This document shows, piece by piece, positions 56,303 to 64,000 of a stretch of DNA of 64,000 bases; the stretch's first letter is position 1, and every line of letters starts with the position of its first letter. The position numbers were made by a program, and so were the translations under genes. Under the pieces are notes generated by a model. It was not told where the DNA came from. It ran no database searches and saw only the letters and a list, made by a program, of their open reading frames with translations. The stretch is from Falciphora oryzae (Eukaryota > Ascomycota > Sordariomycetes > Magnaporthales > Magnaporthaceae). Where the stretch lies: positions 372,153 through 436,152 of the forward strand of contig JNVV01000024.1 in NCBI GenBank assembly GCA_000733355.1, read 5' to 3'.

Positions 56303-56619
56303 GCCGGCAGTCGGGTTGGGGCGGCGGTAGATTGGGATTTGCGTAACGAAAGTATCTGTCTAACGAAGGGATTTGATTGTGAAAGCAGCTGTGTTGACAC
56401 AAGTGGGCGTGAAAGAATCTTGGAAGCCACCGATGTAGAGAGCTTGTTACCTGGAAGAAGTCGCCTAGCTGTGATCCGTTCCATTGCCCAGAAGCCTTGC
56501 GTGTGAAGTGCCACCTGTAAACAGTGTCCAAGCCAGCCAAAGTACAAAGAAGGCAGATTCTGCTGAATGCTCCGGCTTTACCACAAACTCAAGTTGACTT
56601 CCAGCGACTCTCCAGACAT

Positions 56620-57480
56620 CTACTGGTATCTCCACTTCGTCCATGTGGTCTTGCCGTCGTCAGTTGTCTGCTCAGTTTGATAACCGAATTAGCGATCATG
56701 AAACTTGTTGTTTAGATAAGAGATGGGGAAGGTTCCTCTGTGACACATGAGGCTTGATAAACTTCCTGGTGTGGAGGGAATCCGCTTACCTTTGGGAACC
56801 TGCCGTTATGCCCATCGGTCTTCAGACTGAGCAGGTGGCCGATAGCCTGCCGCGTATCCTCAAGCTCCTGCTTGGCCTCGGACGCGAAGTCATATGCTTC
56901 CTTGCGTGCTTGAGCGAGGTCATTATGCAGAGTGGCAATGGTGACTTCCTGCCTCTCAATCTTGCGCTTCAGGAGTCGAATATGCTGCGATGGCCGCAAC
57001 TTCTTGGGGGCCTTGGCGGCGGCAAGACCACCTCCACTCTCAACCCCCGTAGCTTCAGCCACGGAGGGCGACGAGGTCGACGAGGCCACCTCCACTTGCT
57101 CGCTGGCGACGGCTAGCTTTCCAGCCTCCTGTACGGGATCCGAATACCAAATTAGCTCTAGCACGGCCAAGTCTCAGAGGGAGCTGGGCTATCGGGCATG
57201 GAGGCGGATTTAGTGTCTTGGGGATCAGCATCCTGTCGAACCATACCCTCTCGGCCTGGGCTTCCAGGACTTCATTTGCCCAGGCTTCCGCGTCCGCCCG
57301 CTTCTTGGCGTGGGCATCGATCTCGGCCTGGCGCTCCTTCAGGTAGCGCCTCCTCATCTTCTTCTCCGTTTTCGTCTCAGGCTTTCTCTTGCAGATCCTG
57401 GTCATGTACTCTGCAGGGGATTCAAAGGCTGGGGGCGGTGACTTGGACTTCTTGCTTCGGTCCGACCGTTTCTTCGCCAT
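56620..57480 (-). CDS. Small basic coiled-coil protein A
   Basis: Three exons, all phase 0: 57480-57247 (MAKKRSDRSKKSKS ... EVLEAQAER), 57128-56790 (EAGKLAVASEQVEVA ... DGHNGRFPK) and 56667-56620 (TTDDGKTTWTKWRYQ). Introns of 118 and 122 bp have GTATGG/CAG and GTAAGC/CAG ends with branch-like GCTAAT or CTGA sites. The product is about 206 residues. The N-terminus is very basic (KKMRRRYLKERQAE), perhaps nuclear. The second exon holds a heptad-like coiled coil (HIRLLKRKIERQEVTIATL, then LAQARKEAYDFASEAKQEL). It is not a bZIP, as the basic region is not next to a leucine zipper. It resembles the protein at 59689-60478, so the two are probably paralogues. Function unknown. Confidence 0.6.
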
Positions 57481-57899
57481 TTTTTCCTGGGTCTTGCGGC
57501 TGTCGTTGTGCTGAGTGAGTTGTTTTTGTTCTGCTTGTCGGGGTCGGCTGTCTAACCACCTACTCAGATCTTCATCAGATTTGCGCAAGTGTAGGCCAGG
57601 GGCCTCACTGTGCGGGCCCACAATGACGTCAGATTTGAAAAATTTCTGCTGGATTAGGAATAGATCGGATGGAAAGAAGGAATTCGCCCTTCTTACGGGG
57701 TCTATGTTCCAAAGCCAATTGCAGCAGCAAAACAGCCAGGAAAGCCCATTATCACTGCATCGAACTCGAAGAACAACTTTCTTCTCAACATCAGATGCTA
57801 GGTCTCCTACCACCTACGGCGAAAGATTCTGCCAGGCGGTCAGAAAAGCACAGAAAACGTTTGCAGCAAATACGCACGGTCCACCTTCAACCTCCTATA

Positions 57900-58715
57900 A
57901 GTCAAGACCCCTACTTTGCGCCACCCCCCACTTCCGGCCACCCCGATTCCCATACTAAATCGCCAAAACGCACCGTTTTCAATCCGCAATAGCAAATCCA
58001 AATAAAATCGCACAAATGCAATCCTAAAACCAATCGAAAGCCGTTTTTTAACGCTTTTCAAAAATATTAATTTTGGATTTCTTAGGTACTGACAAATCCG
58101 GAAATTTAAATTTGAAAACAAAGGTCCAAAATACATACTAATTTTACGACATTACACAGTTAAATAAATCTTTAAATTTATATCCGATTAGGCTTTGGTA
58201 TTTTATATAATATGGAGTTTAGAAAGGACTTTTTAAAAGTAAAACCGTATATTTTAACCTATTTTTTTCTATTTAATTAAAAAATATTTTATATTTTACT
58301 AACAAACTTTTTATATGGGAAAAACTTTTAACTTTTTTATTTAAATGAAAAAAATAGTTATAAATATACTGTTTTACGTAAAGGAAAGCCCTTTTAAAAC
58401 TTTATATTAATGTAAATACCCGGGTTTCATTCAATCCAAATTTAAAGATTTATTTTACTTTATATTTTCGTAAAATTAGTATGTATTTTGCACCTTCAAC
58501 TTTAAGCCGGAATCCCTAGCCCTATAAGGCTTTTAAAAATACAAACTTGCCTTGTTACAAAGGCTTTAAAAAAAACGCTTTCGATTGGTTTTAGGTTTGC
58601 ATTTGTGCGATTTTATTTCGATTTGCTATTGCGGATTGAAAACGGTGCGTTTTGGCGATTTAGTATGGGAATCGGGGTCGGAAGTGGGGGGTGGCGCAAA
58701 GTAGGGGTCTTGACT
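57900..58715. mobile_element. Foldback MITE with long TIRs and TA duplication (Tc1/mariner-like)
   Basis: The left end starts AGTCAAGACCCCTACTTTG and the right end is its inverse, each next to TA (57898-57899 and 58716-58717). The TIRs match over about 150 bp with few differences, the main one being a short gap in the C-rich part. A further inverted match lies inside (about 58125-58147 against 58469-58491). The 816-bp element is AT-rich in the middle with no transposase. The AGTCAAG terminus and TA duplication are like Fot1/pogo elements. Confidence 0.82.
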
Positions 58716-58769
58716 TATCTCAGCGCGTCCTCGCCTCAACCCAAGTAGCAAAACTCTTCCTTCCGACCA

Positions 58770-58922
58770 AACCAGCCCTCTGCCCCAACCAGCCCTCTGC
58801 CCCAACCAGCCCTCTGCCCCAACCAGCCCTCTGCCCCAACCAGCCCTCTGCCCCAACCAGCCCTCTGCCCCAACCAGCCCTCTGCCCCAACCAGCCCTCT
58901 GCCCCAACCAGCCCTCCGCCCG
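58770..58922 (+). repeat. 17-bp minisatellite, nine copies
   Basis: AACCAGCCCTCTGCCCC repeated head to tail at 17-bp steps from 58770; copies one to eight are identical by eye and the ninth (58906) differs. As 17 is not a multiple of three it would cycle through all frames. It lies ~50 bp outside the MITE and ~120 bp before a possible first exon at 59044. Confidence 0.95.
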
Positions 58923-59043
58923 TCACCAGGTAAGCGCATTCACATCTTTGGTTAATCTCCTCATCCAGACACATCAGTACTCCTCTACGACTTCGCGTCA
59001 GCCACTAGAAAACCCACTAACCAAAACCCTCTAGACAAGCACG

Positions 59044-59091
59044 ATGGAAGCCTCCGGCCGGGGTCGGCCGACGGGCCAGAACGACGCCACC
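59044..59091 (+). CDS. Possible 5' exon of coiled-coil gene B
   Basis: The ATG at 59044 gives MEASGRGRPTGQNDAT and then a perfect GTAAGT donor at 59092. Phase 0 would fit the acceptor at 59687-59688, but the intron would be 597 bp and one or more exons may lie between (for example the MSYDKTGKGGLLDLFG piece near 59224). Speculative. Confidence 0.3.
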
Positions 59092-59688
59092 GTAAGTCCA
59101 GTCCTTTCTTCCTGTTGGTTTGGAGGAAGTCGTCCCATGGGGGCCTGCATCCAGAATTTCCATTCTTTGTGATCGTCATTCCCCTCCACGCCCCAAAGCA
59201 CATTCAAAGATCTCCTCGGAGATATGAGCTACGACAAGACAGGCAAGGGCGGTTTGTTGGACCTCTTTGGAAGCCGCACAGGCTTTCCGGCGCTTGCGCT
59301 GTCTTCACCTTTGCTCCCATCCGGAATCTTCTCGTCTGCCTGGGACAGCGATGGAGATTGGCAGCTACGCACGCTAAGAGCATCCGCCCTGCTTCGACTG
59401 GTGCCACACATCGGTACACCTGCTCTTCTCGTGGGACCACACCTGGGCTCAGCGACAAGGGTCTGACCACCCCCGCTGGCTGTGCAAAACGACGGTAACC
59501 TTGGTCAGGTCAACCGGTAACCCATATGGACCCTCACTGGCAATCCATGGCTTGCAGAGATGCATTGGTTCGCTCGGGCGGGCCCAGGGTGAACAAATGC
59601 ACTTTGTGGTTCTGGAGGGAATGTCTGTGATCAAATGATTGGGAATGTGGACTTACACAGCCAAGTTCTCTTTGCTGACTGGATGCAG

Positions 59689-60478
59689 ATGACAGGTAAT
59701 CCCGCCGAGACTGTGACGGCTGTTTACGCGATCGTCACGCCCACCCAACACTTCGGACTCGATGAGATCAGGCCCGACACGCTCGACCCACCTACGGAAG
59801 ATGCAGACCGCGACAGAGTACCCGAGCAGGTTATGAGCGCTGTCGTTCGAGCTTCCAACTCCATCGGTTGCCATGTGGACCAGCAGTACCGGAGCACTGC
59901 TCTCGCTGCGGCTGCAACCCAAGATTTGACGAACTGTGTTCCTTACCTCGCTGCATCGGTGGCGAACCTTGACTGGGAACTTCATCATGCGCGTTGTACG
60001 CACAACGTCGCCCAGACAGGTCTCGCTATAAACCAGCAGTCACTCCAAGAGGAGCACGACATTATCCAACCCGAAGTAGCCATTCTCCGCGAGAAAGTAG
60101 AGCGCCAGGAGACCGAGCTGAAGGCCCTCAAGGAGGAAGCGAAGACTGCCAAGGACGAGTTGAATGCCTGCATCGACGCCATCAGAGCCCTCAGCCTCGA
60201 GGTTGCGGCGCTGCGCTCTAGCGAGGACAAGGTATGCAATTTCCATTTTTTCAGCCTCTACATCTCGCACCCCTGGATGTTTGGCCTCACTGCAACTGCC
60301 GGTCCGCCCCATTTCCACCTCCTGTCCAGCCAATAACGTTTTCTCCCGACAGCAGCAGACATCCGGTCTTCCGATCCGAGAGCGAGAGACACTTGCCAAC
60401 ATGGAACCAGGAGGCTTTGGGCTACAGCTCGGGGAGGAATCAAGTGCATACTCTGTGTTCTCTGTGGCGACTAGTTAA
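59689..60478 (+). CDS. Small coiled-coil protein B
   Basis: Exons 59689-60231 and 60353-60478, joined in phase across a 121-bp GTATGC...CAG intron, encode about 222 residues; the frame is open upstream to 59635. The ATG at 59689 follows a CAG and may be an internal codon if the exon at 59044-59091 is used. The first 110 residues have no known motif (MTGNPAETVTAVYAIVTP). A coiled coil follows (VAILREKVERQETELKAL, EEAKTAKDELNACIDAI) and a short last exon (QQTSGLPIRERETLAN ... VFSVATS). The coil, the phase-0 junction right after it and the small last exon match protein A at 56620-57480. Function unknown. Confidence 0.6.
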
Positions 60479-61023
60479 CAGAATTCCCCATGGCACATGC
60501 TTCCTCTTGTTTTTGATTCTTTTTTTTTGCGACGGCGCATGGGTTTTCCTACGGAGTCAGATGGGGCTGGTTTTGATGCTTTCTGCCTTCTCTTTTCACA
60601 TAGGAATTTGATATTTTTTCTATGGAACAACTGGTTTAAAGCTGGTGCAGATGCGTTCGATTGCCATACGGCCGTCTTCCCAACTCGAATCTTTCTGCTG
60701 TGCGATCATGGATGAATTCTGCTGCAGGTGTGCCCGGACCCACAGGGTAAACCTGGAAGTTGCCGCTTCAGGAAATGCACCAGGACCAAGCTGGCTGAGT
60801 CATTCATCCCACTCGGCTTCTCCAGGCTCGGCTGAATCAGCCTAGACCAAAAATTGAACGACATGCCTTGGCCAAGGCTTGCGCATCATGTTCCCATCCT
60901 TTCCACCGACCTCTCCCTACCTATGCGAACATTGAACATCCCCCATGACCCCAAAGCTTACCCTGCTTATCATACATCCAAATCTCCTCGCCGCATGCTC
61001 AGCAGCCAAAACGAACGCTGAAA
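60479..61023. other. Intergenic, no supported gene
   Basis: About 545 bp before the C2H2/Zn2Cys6 gene. Nothing recognised. Confidence 0.4.
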
Positions 61024-62760
61024 ATGGTTTTCACGTGTGAACACCCAGCCTGCGGCCGCACGTACCTCCGCAAGGAGCACCTTACACGCCACACAAAAGT
61101 CCACGACGCCGTGCGAGCGTTTGAGTGCCCGACGTGCGATGCCAAGTTCACCAGAGGGTATGCCCACTTCCCCTCGTCCCTGGAACCGCCATGCTGCTCA
61201 CGCTCGACCGTTGCAGACCGCCAAGCCGGCGGCTCCCCGACTGTAGTACTGACGGCTTCTCCGTCACGTGCCCGCTAGCGATACGCTGCGCCGCCACATG
61301 CAGCTCCACGGGCCCCGCGCCTCGGCTCCGGCCCTGGGCCGGGTGTCCAGGGCCTGCCTTGCCTGCCACGGGAGCAAGACGCGATGCGACGGCGCGGCGC
61401 CGAGCTGCACTCCCTGTGCCGATAGGGGCCGTCCATGCACATACCCGGCGACGTCGGCCGCCGCCTCGCAGAGCGGTCCCAAACCATCGGGCGGGTCAAG
61501 TACTGGCCAGAAGCCTGCTGTGGCTGACCACTCACGGTATCACGGGGCGCCAGATTTGTATTTGGGAGGAGCTTCGTTGCCCGAGGTGCCGATGGGCGCT
61601 ATCACCACGAAAGACCTAATCTCTGAGCATCTTCTCGACGTCTTCTTTGGCGAGTTCCACAGCAACTGGCCTGTCATCCGCAGGCACACAGTCACAGGGA
61701 GGCCTCAGCCCAGGAAACTGTTGCGCGCTATTGAGACTATTGCTCTATTCTTTTGTGGTACTCCAGAATCTAGAATGGCTGCCGTGGAGGCACACAACCA
61801 GCTCCTGGAGGAGGCTCAGAACGAAGCAGTAAGCAACTTAGCCCGGGACTTGGCTTCAGACTCTTTAGACGACCTCCATCTTTTGATGCTTACACGGTGC
61901 CACATCCGCTTTGAATGATTTAGGCCACGCTTTTACTGCAGGCCAGGACGGGAGACATCAACGCCCCAACCGAGAATCTGCTTCCACACCTACAGTATAT
62001 ATTGCTCTCCCTAATTCTTTGTGCCTATCGACCCGACAAGTCGATAGATATCCCACTTGAGATGAGGGGAACCATAGTGGAACTATTTAAACTGGTTGGA
62101 GTCTACGAGCAGTCGAGGATCTCGGCGGCGATACCTCTGCATCGAGACGACTACTACCCTCTCCTGACGAGAGACTCATATCAAAGGTGTGTGTCTTCAG
62201 GGGCAAATAGCTGTATATCTTGCAGTCATTTCTCGGATATCCCGCAAACCTGCCGCAGACACGGAGGCTAATTAACCGGAACGACTCATGCAATCATCAT
62301 CCGCTACATCTCCCAAAGACTCGGACTGCTGCACTACAAGCTGCACCTCCTGCTAAACATCAGGCTCATCAACATCTTCCCCTGGAAGAAGTTCGACCAC
62401 TCGCTGGACCCGTCCATCATCAACGTGCACATCCCCATGCACAAGGCGTGGTGGGACGGGGAGCCTCAGCGTGCCGGCTGGACCGCGCAGATGGAGACGG
62501 TGCTGGCCGGCGTCAACGACGGGGACCTTTGGGGCAGCACCGGGTCCTCCATGACTGTTGGCGCCATAGCAGCGTGGATGGCCGGGTCGGGCGAGGGCGG
62601 GGCCGCCACGCTGCCCGTAGCGTTTCTCGCGTTCGACAAAAATCTCGCCTTCGCTGTGCGTTGCTGGTGCGCGCGGTCAAGAAGCGAGCCCGACGCCGTG
62701 TTCGTCGAGAGGATAAAGCCATTTATTTATGCCCCTATCTTCCCTGACATGGCGGAATAA
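61024..62760 (+). CDS. Transcription factor with C2H2 and Zn2Cys6 fingers
   Basis: The ATG at 61024 begins MVFTCEHPACGRTYL. Exons 61024-61157, 61279-61828 and 61942-62186 join in phase (GTATGC/TAG, GTAAGC/CAG). The end (after a GTGTGT donor at 62187) is less certain but continues to the TAA at 62760. Finger 1 is C-x4-C-x12-H-x3-H. Finger 2 (CPTCDAKFTRG, then DTLRRHMQLH) spans the first intron and is a correct CX2CX12HX3H. A Zn2Cys6 cluster follows at about residue 65 (CLACHGSKTRCDGAAPSC then CADRGRPC). The middle resembles the fungal-specific transcription factor domain (LLDVFFGEFHSNWPVIRR). The combination is known in ascomycetes. Target genes are unknown. It lies ~500 bp before another regulator. 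Confidence 0.82.
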
Positions 62761-63248
62761 TATTACACTGTCGCCTGCGTGTTGCCGGTTGGCTCGCAGC
62801 CAAGATATGCCATCGGCCCGCATCAGAGACCATTACTCAGCAACCCATCGCCAAACTGCAATATTATATGTACTTGTTAGTGAGACCATATCTGCTTTGA
62901 ACTGGGCTTGGCGAAGCGCCAGTGATTTATCAGCATCGCCCCAATGTCAGCATGCGCCAATGCTGGTTGGCCTGTCCGCAGCCAATGACTAGAGGGTGTT
63001 GTGTCTTGGCCATGGGAACTAATCTCACTTCTGACACCCATGCGGCAGGCGCGCCAACATAGCCACCGGGCGATCTCGCTTAGCAGTAGTTATAAGATTA
63101 GGTGCGGCCGCTTTTCGTCCCTAATGGTGGCTCTATCTTATTAAACCCGTGGCAGCATCGCCGCGTCTGAAGAGTTTGTCATCTAATTAACTAAGCATTT
63201 GTTCTTGGAGCAAGACGGCCAGTGCCGCCTTCAAATCCTTGCTTATCA
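62761..63248. other. Intergenic, no supported gene
   Basis: About 490 bp between two plus-strand regulator genes; nothing recognised. Confidence 0.4.
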
Positions 63249-64000
63249 TGAAAAGATCACACCACAAAAAGTCCACGGCGGGATGCATGCCGTGCAAGCA
63301 GCGTCACATTAAGGCAAGTCAATCTACACTGGCAGGCATGATTGGCTTCCCGTTGGATCAATTATGCGCAGGGATGGCGCCCGTGTGGCACAGGGCATCC
63401 CGAGCTGATCGAGATGGACGCAGTGCGACGAGACTGGCCCGCCATGCGCCAATTGTGTCGTCCGGAAGTCGCCATGCCACTACCGCGACAAGCCCAGGCA
63501 GCCACCCGCTCGACACAGCCAAGGGGGCCCCCGGCCCGTCCCGGATCTAACGAGATCGAGAGCCTCAACGACGACCCACAGCTCCACAGTGGCAACCACC
63601 AGGAAGCTGCAAGGCTGCCATGACCACCAAGGCCTGCAGCTGCCCGGCCCAGCCGCAGCGCTAGCGCCGTCCCTGGCCTCGGGCGGCGCGGCCTCCAGCT
63701 CCAACCGCCGCCTGGAGCTGGAACTCATGCACCGGTGGACCACGCGGACGTGGCAGGGGCTGGAAATGTTCCCGAGCGACGAGAGATACCTGCGGCACCG
63801 GCTGCCGAGCGAGGCGCTGCAGTACGACTTCATCCTGAGCGCCGTCCTGGCCATGGCGGCCATCGACCTCGCCGTGAGCCACCAGGGCGGCGGCGGGGGC
63901 GGCTCCACGCGCGAGGAGAGGCGGTACACGCGCGCCGCGCTCGAGTACTGCGTCGACGCGACCGCGCGCTTCAGGGCCGCGACCGCGCGGCCGCGCGCCA
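63249..64000 (+). CDS. Zn2Cys6 transcription factor, 5' part (cut by window end)
   Basis: The ATG at 63249 gives MKRSHHKKSTAGCMPCKQRHIK, the first half of a Zn2Cys6 cluster, then a likely intron with a GCAAGT donor (GC type) and a CGCAG acceptor near 63372. The next piece (WRPCG) looks like the second half, but the remaining Cys order is imperfect. From about 63690 a frame with no ATG in front is strongly protein-like: LELELMHRWTTRTWQGLEMF, then SDERYLRHRLPSEALQYDF. This is the standard start of the activation domain in Upc2-like fungal regulators. The frame is open to the window edge. Exon borders between 63315 and 63690 are uncertain. Confidence 0.68.

Noticed and set aside
58770..58922. 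CRISPR-like array
   Set aside because: Repeats are directly head to tail with no spacers, in a eukaryotic genome.
58626..58974. Gly/Trp-rich repeat ORFs over the minisatellite
   Set aside because: They only translate the 17-bp repeat, which cycles through all frames, so there is no coding evidence.

Overview
The window looks like nuclear DNA of a filamentous ascomycete, most likely a Sordariomycete. Genes are GC-rich and carry short GT-AG introns. Families include a PDR-type ABC transporter, Sfh5, Zn2Cys6 regulators, a GH43 arabinofuranosidase-like enzyme and an AA12 PQQ-type sugar dehydrogenase. AT-rich transposons carry the C:G-to-T:A transition pattern of repeat-induced point mutation (RIP). 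I could run no search, so family names rest on motifs recognised by eye.

Layout. 0-8 kb: the end of an unknown gene, a decayed gene for a secreted repeat peptide with dibasic sites (1225-1876, minus), a 681-bp MITE with TAA duplications (2477-3157) that sits in the tail of another ORF, and a two-copy uncharacterised family, one copy decayed (4809-5232) and one intact (5937-7592). 8.16-26.1 kb: one FHA-domain serine/threonine kinase gene split by a 16-kb nest. A Fot1/pogo-like element (8830-24909) inserted at a TA in the kinase gene; a Ty1/Copia element (9846-24049) inserted in its transposase; a Ty3/Gypsy chromovirus (16320-22888) inserted in the Copia. LTR pairs have matching lengths and target duplications are visible. 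Taking out the pogo element with one TA rejoins the kinase frame exactly.

26.6-41 kb: a broken sulfotransferase-like gene, an AA12 dehydrogenase, a small mitochondrial-looking membrane protein, an uncharacterised five-exon gene, an F-box/ankyrin protein, a DUF4291 protein, a short-chain dehydrogenase with a long poly(A/T) run in an intron, and a tRNA-Val(AAC). 41.4-54 kb: a four-exon PDR transporter, a 2.8-kb gene-poor stretch with two A30-class runs, an Sfh5-like lipid transfer protein and a CorA-like membrane protein. 54.6-64 kb: the secreted GH43 enzyme, two related small coiled-coil genes on either side of a foldback MITE and a 17-bp minisatellite, a transcription factor with both C2H2 and Zn2Cys6 fingers, and the start of a second Zn2Cys6 regulator cut by the window edge.

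There is no single obvious pathway cluster. The two secreted carbohydrate-active enzymes (28.8 kb and 54.6 kb), the drug-type exporter and the two regulators could be used in plant biomass decay, but they are far apart and on mixed strands. The most notable items are the precisely split kinase gene, the three-level transposon nest with readable RIP, the secreted repeat peptide whose layout resembles precursors of kexin-processed peptides, and the recurrent poly(A) runs of 26-32 bp.
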